Assembly (NCBI GenBank): GCA_015661645.1 | Contig: DQVR01000085.1 | Location: 1-11,767, forward strand | Direction: 5' to 3' | Length of the DNA: 11,767 nt | Source: Pyrodictium delaneyi | Lineage (GTDB): Archaea; Thermoproteota; Thermoprotei_A; Sulfolobales; Pyrodictiaceae | Shown: positions 5,970-11,767 of the stretch, piece by piece | Layout: each line of letters opens with the position of its first letter | How positions within the stretch are numbered: the first letter of the stretch is position 1 | Notes under the pieces: model-generated | Databases searched by the model: none | Told to the model about the DNA's origin: nothing | What the model saw: the letters and a program-made list of their open reading frames with translations, nothing else | Program-made: the position numbers and the translations under genes

Positions 5970-7223
5970 GTGGTTGTGGTGATCGGGAACGTTGCCAGGG
6001 TCGCTGTTGAGCTTCTCCTGTTGTCTGGTAAGTCGGTGCTCTTGGCTGGTGCCCCGGGCACTGGGAAGACGAGGCTAGGCTTCGAGACTGCCCGAGGCTT
6101 CACCGGTATAGACCCCCTTGTGGTGGTCGGCCGCGGTGATATGGCGGCCAGGGAGCTGCTCTACAGCTACGAGCCCCTGGACTCGGGCTTCCGTGTCGTG
6201 CTGGGCGGGCTCGCGGTCTCGGTGCTCGCGTCGTGGGCCCGGCTCATGGCTGGCCTTGCTCCCCGCTGGCTCCTCCTAGACGAGCTTAACCGCATGAACG
6301 CCGAGACCGTGCTCGGCAGCCTATTCACCGCCCTGGACCTGGCTCACCGGCTGCGGGTAGAGGTTGTACCCCGCTGGCTCGTTGAGAAAGTCCTCCGGGA
6401 CGGGGGCCTCCTAGGCGAGGTTGCTGATGCGGCTGGCCTCGAGAAGAGCCAGATGAGAGAGATGCTCGCCGTGGTGCTGAGGAGGGCTCTAGACGGCGCT
6501 GAGAGGGTGCCTGGCCTGCCTCTGCCTTACTCGTGGCGCGCCATAGCAACGATGAACATGGTTGACCGTAGCCACCTCTTCCGTCTAGGCTTCGCGCTTC
6601 TACGCCGCTTCCCCCTAGTACTGGTGCCGGGTATCGGCGAAGAGGTGGCGCCAAGTCTAGACCACAGTGTGCTAGAGGATGTGGAGAGGTCCGTTACTAG
6701 CCAGGAACGTGCGGTCAAGATCTACCGCAGTATCTTCGAAGCAATGCAGGGGGAGCTTTGCCGCCGCGCAATCGAGGAGCTAGCAACGGATTCTAGTCTA
6801 ACACCCTTCGACAAGCCGATCTACGCAGTCGGCCTCGACGGCGGCATGGTGGAGGAAGCGTTGGAGGTGTTTGAGGGGGCTGTGAAGACTGCTGCTGTCT
6901 TTGCGGCTAGACTTGGCAGTCTAGGCGTAGAGGTTGGGCCCGCTCTCCTAGCCGACGTATGCCGTGTCGTCGCCGTGGCCCGGCTCCGTGGTGGCGTCAG
7001 CGAGGACGTCGTGGCTGACATCGCTGTTGCTTCGCTGCTCCTCCCCCAGCTTGGAGCCATAGCTCCGGCTGTTAAGTCGGAGCTCCTCTTCGGAGGCGAA
7101 GCCCGTAGAGCAAGGAGTGTCCGGAGGGTATTGGCGCTGGCTCCTAGGCTGCTTGGCGAGAAGAGCATGTCGGCACGCTACGCGGAGGCTCTGAGCCTTG
7201 AGCTACCAGTCCAGCACGTGTAG
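5970..7223 (+). CDS. mcrB: McrB-type AAA+ NTPase of a modification-dependent restriction system
   Basis: McrB subunits form hexameric rings that hydrolyse nucleotide (GTP in the E. coli enzyme) and translocate DNA for the McrC nuclease. Here residues 27-34 (GAPGTGKT) are the Walker A loop, residues 100-108 (WLLLDELNR) the Walker B motif with Asp104/Glu105, and residues 194-201 (TMNMVDRS) followed by ALLRRF (209-214) match the McrB signature MNxxDRS...ALRRRF. At 417 aa it starts directly with the AAA+ module: Walker A is within 35 residues of the GTG start, leaving no room for the N-terminal reader domain of classic McrB. The C-terminal 200 residues are helical. It overlaps the McrC gene by 26 bases. 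MoxR-type ATPases are the main alternative, but the signature and the McrC neighbour favour McrB. Confidence 0.88.
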   Translation: MVVVIGNVARVAVELLLLSGKSVLLAGAPGTGKTRLGFETARGFTGIDPLVVVGRGDMAARELLYSYEPLDSGFRVVLGGLAVSVLASWARLMAGLAPRWLLLDELNRMNAETVLGSLFTALDLAHRLRVEVVPRWLVEKVLRDGGLLGEVADAAGLEKSQMREMLAVVLRRALDGAERVPGLPLPYSWRAIATMNMVDRSHLFRLGFALLRRFPLVLVPGIGEEVAPSLDHSVLEDVERSVTSQERAVKIYRSIFEAMQGELCRRAIEELATDSSLTPFDKPIYAVGLDGGMVEEALEVFEGAVKTAAVFAARLGSLGVEVGPALLADVCRVVAVARLRGGVSEDVVADIAVASLLLPQLGAIAPAVKSELLFGGEARRARSVRRVLALAPRLLGEKSMSARYAEALSLELPVQHV

Positions 7224-8583
7224 CTGCACAGTATGGCTACGCGAGGACAGCACTATCAATATCCAGGAGCTAGCCCATAGGATGGAGAGCGGCGATGCTA
7301 GGGTAGAGTGCGGCTCCACCCGTGTCAAGAGCGGCTGGCTCGCCAGGATGTTGAGGGAGGCGCTGGGAGCTGTCCGGGAGGCAGCGATCCGGCACCGGGA
7401 GTTTGTCCACCGTGCATACAAGTTGAAGATAGAGTCTCTACCACCTCGTCTCGGCAGAGATACCGCCCGTACCGGCCAGTGGGTAGGGCTCATAGAGTAC
7501 TCCGATGGAAGGGAATGCATACAGGTAGTCATAGAGCCGAAGTACGGTGACTTCCACAGAGTGTATGAAGAGGTAGTATCCACGAGCCCCCGTATCGCGG
7601 AGAGCCTCGCCCTAGCGGTTGCCGGCCTACACCTGGGCTCCATAGGGCGTATGCATAGCCTCAATATCGCTCTATGGATTCTCGACGAGTATGCTTCGAA
7701 GAACCCGCCCTATAGAGTAGCCGAAGAGAGGTATACGCTGCCGCTGCTCCCGGCTAGTGTCGCCCCCGTTGTTAGGAGGATCATGCATAACGAGAAGTAC
7801 TACGCCACGCTCGCCGTATCTATGGCAGTGATATCAAGGGCCCTGGCACAGCCCTCCGGGCTTCCACAGAGCCCGCTGATAGACTCTATGGCTAGAATCT
7901 ACACGGGCTGGCAGAGAAGGCTAACAACCTACATCGCGTCACGCCCACAGGTAGCTGAGGCGCTCCGAGGCCCATGGCGGGAAGAACCAGAGCTAGACAC
8001 CATACTAGAAGCCTTGGCGGCTATACAGCGGCCCCCGAGCCCCCAGGGTGCTGGCCAAGCACGTATGATGCTCACACCAGCACCCAAGGTTTACGAGGTC
8101 TACGTCCTCCTTAAGACCCTAGAAGCACTGAGCATGAGGCACGGCAGGCTACGGTCTAGGAGTCTCCGCTGGTTCCGCGTAGAATCCCCATCCCGCACCG
8201 TGAATGTCTACTACAACCGCCCGCCGCCCGAGGCCTCCCGCCTCGTGTACAGGGTGACGGGGAGCCGGCCTCACCCAGACATACTGCTCGAATACTCCAC
8301 AGGCACACGCATAGTGGTTGACGCGAAGTACCGGCTAGGCCTCGCTCTATCAGGGCGAGCTGGGGCGGGGCGTAGACTAGAGCTGAAGGAGGCACTACGC
8401 CTCCTAGGATACCTCGCGGACCTGGCCCACGACGGCGCCCTCCGCGCAGTACTAGCCGTGCCCAGCAAGACCGAGGAATCCGCTAGCCTAGCAGCCGCCC
8501 TCGACGGGATCGGCATCCAGATAGACGTGGCGGAGGTCAACCCCCGCGTGGGCCCCAGAGATCTCGCCCAGCTGCTCCCATAG
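7198..8583 (+). CDS. mcrC: McrC-type PD-(D/E)XK nuclease subunit
   Basis: McrC binds the McrB ring, stimulates its NTPase and cuts DNA. The 461-aa product has an N-terminal region ending in VVIEPKYGDF (110-119), which matches the I-x-PK-G element conserved in McrC. The C-terminal nuclease has Pro360-Asp361 (HPDILLEYS), then Asp375-Ala-Lys377 in VVDAKYRLG, the PD-(D/E)XK triad with the DAKY form typical of McrC, followed by a helix (LKEALRLLGYLADL). The start is TTG, inside the end of mcrB, so translation is coupled. Length and motif order fit a complete, active enzyme, and no frame break was seen. Confidence 0.88.
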   Translation: MSYQSSTCSCTVWLREDSTINIQELAHRMESGDARVECGSTRVKSGWLARMLREALGAVREAAIRHREFVHRAYKLKIESLPPRLGRDTARTGQWVGLIEYSDGRECIQVVIEPKYGDFHRVYEEVVSTSPRIAESLALAVAGLHLGSIGRMHSLNIALWILDEYASKNPPYRVAEERYTLPLLPASVAPVVRRIMHNEKYYATLAVSMAVISRALAQPSGLPQSPLIDSMARIYTGWQRRLTTYIASRPQVAEALRGPWREEPELDTILEALAAIQRPPSPQGAGQARMMLTPAPKVYEVYVLLKTLEALSMRHGRLRSRSLRWFRVESPSRTVNVYYNRPPPEASRLVYRVTGSRPHPDILLEYSTGTRIVVDAKYRLGLALSGRAGAGRRLELKEALRLLGYLADLAHDGALRAVLAVPSKTEESASLAAALDGIGIQIDVAEVNPRVGPRDLAQLLP

Positions 8584-8647
8584 CCGTGGCTAGTGGCTGT
8601 TGAGTGGCCGGGTTCCAGGGCGCCGGAGGCATGATAACGTAAAGAGT

Positions 8648-8901
8648 GTGTTCTGTGCCGTCTCTATCTCTGGGCTCGGACATGAGCCGTACTGGGGCCA
8701 GGCCTGCGGTGGAGAGTACTGTGCCGCGGGGTTCTCGAGCGTGTTGCGGAGGAGCTGCGCCGCTACGGGGTGGACGCTGATGTGGCTCGGGACCCCGCGG
8801 GGGTCTACAATGTATACATAGGCCTTGACGATGTCGATAAGCTTGACCGGCTCTGCCGTGAGGGGAGGCTCAGCCCAGAAGCGCGGGAGCTCATGTGCTA
8901 G
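8648..8901 (+). pseudogene. Small unrecognised gene, apparently frameshifted
   Basis: From 8731 to the TAG at 8899-8901 the plus strand encodes a clearly protein-like C-terminus (VLERVAEELRRYGVDADVA, then VYNVYIGLDDVDKLDRL and LSPEARELMC). This frame has a TGA at 8683-8685 and no good start codon. The neighbouring frame, open from a TTG at 8600 or GTG at 8648, reads FCAVSISGLGHEPYWGQ and ACGGEYCAAG up to a run of four Gs at 8727-8731; one extra G there would join the two smoothly. I do not recognise the family. The gene ends within the last codons of the convergent RelE gene, so the two may have been a pair, though antitoxins usually precede their toxin on the same strand. Confidence 0.5.
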
Positions 8902-9169
8902 CAGCCCTGAGCTCTTCGACGAATGCACTCCCGGTAGCCTATCTTTGCTATCCGGACCACGCAGTGCTCGGTGTCGAGCCAGTAGGCTAGGCGTAGCCGC
9001 CCCTTCCGGAGCCGGTAGAGGCCCCGGCACCTGCCGTGTAGTGGCTCTCCCATGTAGGGGTCTCCTCTAGCTCTCTCCACGCCTCTTCTACGAGACTACG
9101 TGCTTCTGAGTGACGGCGGAGCCGTTTCTCAACGTCTCGGCTGACTCTAGTCTCCACCTTCCACGGCAC
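8898..9169 (-). pseudogene. relE: RelE-family toxin, one frameshift
   Basis: RelE toxins are mRNA interferases that act on ribosomes. Two overlapping frames join into a 90-residue protein, the normal family length. The first runs from a GTG at 9169 (PWKVETRVSRDVEKRL and VEEAWRELEETP); the second contains EPLHGRCRGLYRLRKGRLRLAYWLDTEHC in two adjoining parts, and IGYRECIRRR. This is the RelE order: helices, then L-G-x-x-x-G-LYRLR-x-GxLR-x-Y, then a valine-rich strand and H/YR. The break lies at about 9055-9064, at ACCCC on the minus strand. GGTGAC at 9179-9184 is a good ribosome binding site for the GTG, and CTCTTAAACAG at 9216-9226 is a likely TATA box. No antitoxin gene precedes it. Confidence 0.7.
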
Positions 9170-9184
9170 TCTTCTAGCGTCACC

Positions 9185-9475
9185 ATGCTCCCCATTACTA
9201 GTTCCGGGGGCTCCACTGTTTAAGAGGGATCGGGCTAGTAATACCTTGTGGCCCGAGCGCTCCCTACATGCTATTCCTCCGTAGTACCGGTGCGGGTCTG
9301 GGCTCGCTTAGGCGGAGCGGTGTAAACACGGGACTACGGCCCATCTGTGACCAGTCTGCACCTCCTGGGGGAGCAGGACAGGCTATTTGAGCTGCTTAGG
9401 AGACCCAAGCGGTAGGACGGCAGGAACACCTACGGCCCCTCTGTCTCGCCAGGCTCTAGTGGCTCTGGTGCTAGA
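9185..9475. other. Intergenic stretch with probable gene remnants
   Basis: Apart from the RelE promoter no intact gene is present. A GTG at 9347 opens a 22-codon plus-strand frame (SLHLLGEQDRLFELLRRPKR) ending at TAG 9413-9415, which looks like the tail of a lost gene. An imperfect direct repeat (AACAC...CTACGGCCCNTCTGT) occurs at 9325-9348 and 9425-9444, the second just before the AF2212-like antitoxin. In both copies the repeat translates as YGPSV in the open frame, so the first may mark a duplicated gene start. Confidence 0.3.
9216..9226 (-). promoter_or_regulatory. TATA-box-like element of the RelE gene
   Basis: CTCTTAAACAG on the minus strand lies about 50 bases upstream of the GTG start. 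Transcription starting near 9195 would leave a short leader with the GGTGAC ribosome binding site. Confidence 0.4.
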
Positions 9476-9673
9476 GCTGTCCGTGCCCGTTTCGAGAAGG
9501 GTGTGCTAAGGCCTCTCCGGGATCTCGGCCTCCGGGAGGGGGAGGAGGTCGAGATAATCGTCCGCCATAGGCCCTCCCAGGTCTTCGGTGTTCTCCTCCG
9601 TAGGAGTCCTGGCCTCCGGCAGGAGGACGTTGACCGGGTTATCGAGGAGATAGAGGATGAAGGTATTCTTTGA
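9476..9673 (+). pseudogene. AF2212-like antitoxin (DUF104), no visible start codon
   Basis: The frame encodes AVRARFEKGVLRPLRDLGL then REGEEVEIIVRHR, the hallmark of AF2212-like antitoxins (xARYExGxLxPLxxLxLxEGExVxI), followed by a helical toxin-binding tail (VDRVIEEIEDEGIL). These small proteins neutralise VapC-type toxins. The stop, TGA 9671-9673, overlaps the vapC start at 9657 by 17 bases, a normal coupled arrangement. The frame is open back to 9416, but no ATG, GTG or TTG precedes the conserved part; the first is a GTG at 9503, inside the motif. The start codon has probably been lost or shifted out of frame. Confidence 0.65.
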
Positions 9674-9935
9674 CTCCAACGTCCTCCTCAAGTACCTCGC
9701 CAGCGCCAGGGAGGCCAAGAAGCTGGTAGATATGGCTGAGCACGGCGAATGGGAGGACTATGTAAACGATATCGTGGTCAGCGAAGTCGTCTACTGTTAC
9801 CTGGGCCGGGGAAGCGTAGTAATGCCCAGGGGGACTCTCTACCGGGGTTCCCGTATGGGCTGTGCTGTGGCGGATGCTATGGGGTGCCTTTGGGAGTTAG
9901 GGCTGTCGTGTAGCGTGGGGAGGACATGTTTGTAG
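9657..9935 (+). pseudogene. vapC: VapC-like PIN toxin, truncated
   Basis: The first 50 residues are a PIN N-terminus: MKVFFDSNVLLKYLA (Asp6, Asn8) and a second acidic site at Glu43 in IVVSEVVYCYL. After about residue 50 (near 9806) the sequence turns into Gly/Arg/Cys-rich protein with no PIN character, and the last two acidic motifs are missing. A complete VapC is about 130 residues; only 92 are present. The gene has probably lost its C-terminal part by deletion, with unrelated sequence read to the next stop. It pairs with the AF2212-like antitoxin upstream. Confidence 0.65.
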
Positions 9936-9972
9936 CCCGGGGGTATCGGGGTGTATCCTTCTGGCTTGCGGT

Positions 9973-10389
9973 CTAGAAGACGCGCTTGAGGGGTGTTTTG
10001 TCGAAGTCGGTGTCGTTTGTCACTATCTCGGCGGCTTTGTGTCGTAGCGCGACGGCTAGGTGTAGGGCGTCTTCGAGGTCTAGGCTGTATGCCTCCATGT
10101 AGCGGGCTGCGTCTAGGTAGTCGTTGTGGGTTGTCTCGACTACTCGTAGCCCCTGTAGCCCGCTGAGCGCCTCGAGGACCTTGTCTACGAGGCTCTTGTC
10201 GCCGAGTTTTCTCCCGGTGAGCCGTGCGAGGACTACTATGAGCTCGTAGATGGTGATGCTTGCTGTTATGTATGTGCCTCTTGGGGCGGCTTCTACTCTC
10301 TTCACCCACTCTAGGGCTTTTCTGCCGTACCCTGGGTGCCCGGTGAGCCAGTAGACGAGGATGTTTACGTCTATGTATCTCCTAGCCAA
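9973..10389 (-). CDS. vapC: VapC toxin, PIN-domain ribonuclease
   Basis: The 138-aa product is a complete PIN toxin, which cleaves RNA using metal ions held by four acidic residues: Asp7 (YIDVNILVYWL), Glu49 (TIYELIVVL), Asp107 (LDLEDALHLAVAL) and Asp126/Asp128 (TNDTDFD). The length is normal. Translation starts at TTG 10389, inside the end of the antitoxin gene (19-base overlap), so toxin and antitoxin are made together. This pair is intact, unlike its neighbours. Confidence 0.85.
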   Translation of the reverse strand: MARRYIDVNILVYWLTGHPGYGRKALEWVKRVEAAPRGTYITASITIYELIVVLARLTGRKLGDKSLVDKVLEALSGLQGLRVVETTHNDYLDAARYMEAYSLDLEDALHLAVALRHKAAEIVTNDTDFDKTPLKRVF

Positions 10390-10628
10390 GCCCTGTACAC
10401 CGCCTCCTCTATCTCCTCCTCTACGTCGTCTACGTGTCTACGGGGCCTGAATACGCCGTAGTACCTCTCGGCTGTGGACTCTGCTTTCTCGATTATTATC
10501 TTCCCCTTCTCCTCGTCGACGAGGATCCGGAGCTGGGAGCCCTCACGGAGTCCCAGCCTCCTCCTAACCTCTAGGGGTAGTGTGACCCGGCCCTTAGAGT
10601 CAAGCCGGACTATCGTCCCACTACTCAC
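10371..10628 (-). CDS. vapB: VapB antitoxin, SpoVT/AbrB type
   Basis: The 85-aa product starts with a swapped-hairpin DNA-binding AbrB domain: TIVRLDSKGRVTLPLEVRRR, then LGLREGSQLRI and KIIIEK (residues 5-48). Its C-terminal helix (DVEEEIEEAVYRAWLG) is the likely toxin-wrapping part. Such antitoxins bind their own promoter and repress the operon with the toxin. The start is GTG, preceded by GGTGGGG at about 10 bases. A TATA-like box lies at 10666-10675. Confidence 0.85.
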   Translation of the reverse strand: MSSGTIVRLDSKGRVTLPLEVRRRLGLREGSQLRILVDEEKGKIIIEKAESTAERYYGVFRPRRHVDDVEEEIEEAVYRAWLGDT

Positions 10629-10665
10629 CGCGGCCCCACCATACCCTACCTACCCACTAGGCGCC

Positions 10666-10675
10666 GTTAAAAATA
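10666..10675 (-). promoter_or_regulatory. TATA box of the vapBC operon
   Basis: TATTTTTAAC on the minus strand is centred about 42 bases before the vapB GTG. A transcript starting near 10645 would have a short leader that includes the ribosome binding site. The VapB AbrB domain would be expected to bind nearby. Confidence 0.5.
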
Positions 10676-10866
10676 GGCACTGTCCTGGAGAGGCGAGGAG
10701 CACAGACGAAGGCTAGCCTATAGAGGCGTATCTAGAGGATTAGGCTGGCTGCTGTCACCGGTGTAGCGGCCGGCTATACAGCCATAGCAATACCTCTCTA
10801 CACCCACCAATGTCCCCCGGGTGGAGATCTGCTAGATAGCGCCTAGACTCTAAGAGCCAGCGCCAC

Positions 10867-10875
10867 CCTATATAC
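10867..10875 (+). promoter_or_regulatory. TATA-like element before the TumE gene
   Basis: CCTATATAC-type sequence (TATATAC at 10869-10875) lies about 35 bases before the ATG at 10906, with a second AT-rich box at 10885-10893. The spacing suits a short or absent leader. The rest of the 10676-10905 gap shows nothing recognisable. Confidence 0.4.
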
Positions 10876-10905
10876 TGTTAATATCCTATATTTCCTGCCG
10901 GCGTT

Positions 10906-11348
10906 ATGGTGCTAGGGCTGCCCGCCGTGTATACCGGCCCTACCGGTGGTGCTGGGGAGCCTGGGCTTCTCCGGCGGGGCGCCGGCTGGGTTGCCGAGAC
11001 GCTGAAGAGCTTCACGGATATAATTGTTGACTACGAGCTAAGCGTTGAAGAGGCTACACCAACTGAGGGCCCTGTTAGGGGTAGAATAGTCTTCGTTGAT
11101 GGGTCGCAGCTAGAGTTCCTAGCAGTACTGTGGTAGTCTCAAAGGGTGATGTGATATATCTAAGGCTCAAGTACAGATACCATTACGCCGACCCCGATGG
11201 TAAGCTCGTATTTAGGCATGATAAGGCGCCGCATCATCTGGAGGTTCATTCTCATCCACACTGTAAAACATACTGGAGACGGCAAAGTAGTGCCAGCAGC
11301 TCCTCCAACGCTCCGGAGACTAGAGGAGGGCTAGAATACATACCATAG
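10906..11348 (+). pseudogene. TumE-family toxin (DUF6516), several frame breaks
   Basis: TumE toxins are small archaeal/bacterial proteins paired with an HTH antitoxin, TumA. The first frame (10906-11136) ends with YELSVEEA and GRIVFVDGSQLEFLAVL. The second (from 11130) continues with YLRLKYRYHYADPDGKLVFR, then HDKAPHHLEVHSHPH, matching the family pattern (RxDxAPHHxExxxxPHH). The conserved ending GDGKVVPAAPPTLRRLEE is found in a third frame after about 11270, and LEYIP in the second frame again just before the stop at 11346-11348. So breaks lie near 11130, 11270 and 11328. The first 29 residues of the first frame are not family-like. No TumA gene was recognised nearby. Confidence 0.7.
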
Positions 11349-11380
11349 CGTCTTGGGCTGCTCCCCGGGAGCTGGGGGTT

Positions 11381-11516
11381 CCCTGCTCTACAAGACGGTC
11401 TCGGCGGACGGTAGGGATGCCAATACATGGCCCTAGCGGGACTCTTGGCCAAGGGATACCCAGGCGCGGGTGCGATAGTGGAGGCTATACTCTTCTATAG
11501 CCTGTGGCGCCTCTAG
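11381..11516 (+). pseudogene. Gene remnant in two frames
   Basis: Two short protein-like segments follow each other in different frames: SLLYKTVSADGRDANTW, ending at a TAG near 11434, and ALAGLLAKGYPGAGAIVEA followed by ILFYSLWRL, from an ATG at 11427 to a TAG at 11514-11516. Joined by one frame change they give about 45 residues of plausible protein C-terminus. I do not recognise the family. By position it could be the antitoxin partner of TumE, but no HTH is visible. Confidence 0.35.
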
Positions 11517-11540
11517 GGCTGGGGCCTGGGGTGGGCTGGT

Positions 11541-11767
11541 ATGGCTGGCTATGAGTGTGGGGAGCCGCCCTGCCTCCACGTGGCTGTGGACTACCGACGT
11601 AAGCGGTTCGCGGTGTTCTTGGAGACGGGGGGCGGGGAGCTGATATACGTACCGTTTGAGAGGCTGGAGAAGGCCTATAGGGAGGCGAGTGGGCTGCTCT
11701 CTAAGCAGTTCCGGGAGGCCCGCGGCGATGAGGTTGACGCTATAGCTGAGGAGGTGCTGGGGCCGGA
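11541..11767 (+). CDS. Unrecognised protein, partial (runs off right edge)
   Basis: An ATG at 11541 opens a frame with no stop for 75 codons up to the window end. The start reads MAGYECGEPPCLHVAVDYRR, followed by strands RFAVFLETGGGELIYVPF and an Arg/Glu/Ala-rich helical part (RLEKAYREASGLL, FREARGDEVDAIAEEVLG). Codon use resembles the intact genes, suggesting an expressed gene. The upstream GGGGTGGG is a poor but possible ribosome binding site. I do not recognise the family. Confidence 0.65.
   Translation, partial: MAGYECGEPPCLHVAVDYRRKRFAVFLETGGGELIYVPFERLEKAYREASGLLSKQFREARGDEVDAIAEEVLGP

Noticed and set aside
6325..7168. Minus-strand ORFs across mcrB
   Set aside because: Ser/Arg/Pro-rich antisense shadows of a gene with clear Walker and McrB motifs.
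8590..9030. 146-aa minus-strand ORF
   Set aside because: Proline-rich translation opposite the more protein-like plus-strand ORF and overlapping RelE in another frame; it is a shadow.
2681..9247. Identical 13-base CTAGTAATACCTT at 2681-2693 and 9235-9247
   Set aside because: About one such match is expected by chance in a window of this length, and the flanks differ.
9839..10309. 156-aa minus-strand ORF
   Set aside because: Arg/Pro/His-rich out-of-frame reading of the intact vapC gene.
1..11767. CRISPR array, tRNA, rRNA, insertion sequence
   Set aside because: I looked for regularly spaced repeats, cloverleaf-like segments and transposase motifs and found none that I could support by eye.

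Overview
The window reads as a hyperthermophilic archaeon, most likely a crenarchaeon of the Desulfurococcales/Pyrodictiaceae type. The evidence is GC-rich coding with heavy AGG/AGA and ATA use, frequent GTG and TTG starts, GGTG-type ribosome binding sites, TATA-box-like promoters, and archaeal families (TumE, AF2212-like antitoxin, VapBC). Genus is inference. No rRNA, tRNA, CRISPR array or transposase was seen.

Almost everything interpretable is genome defence or toxin-antitoxin (TA), so this looks like a defence island, and a partly decayed one. Left part (1-1200): an unrecognised minus-strand gene running off the edge, a possible 41-codon plus-strand ORF, the C-terminal part of an amino-DNA methyltransferase (519-986), and a T-rich tract. 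Next (1201-2650, minus): a short prokaryotic Argonaute (MID + PIWI), recognisable over about 480 codons but broken by about four reading-frame changes. Upstream of it on the same strand (2957-4877) is a tight three-gene operon: an alpha-helical protein, a protein with possible SecB-like fold, and a 301-aa PIN-domain nuclease. This operon next to an Argonaute is the best candidate for an undescribed system.

After a 404-bp divergent control region comes an intact plus-strand operon (5282-8583): a 220-aa unknown protein, a McrB-type AAA+ NTPase and a McrC-type PD-(D/E)XK nuclease. This is a modification-dependent restriction system whose McrB has no fused DNA-reading domain.

The right part (8600-11520) is a TA zone: a frameshifted RelE toxin facing a frameshifted small ORF, an AF2212-like antitoxin without a visible start codon plus a truncated VapC, an intact VapB(AbrB)-VapC pair, and a TumE toxin in three or four frame segments. 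The window ends inside an unrecognised ORF starting at 11541.

The broken genes lie beside intact ones. This could be real decay or clustered sequencing indels, and read-level data are needed to tell them apart. All family calls rest on motifs read by eye, with no database search.
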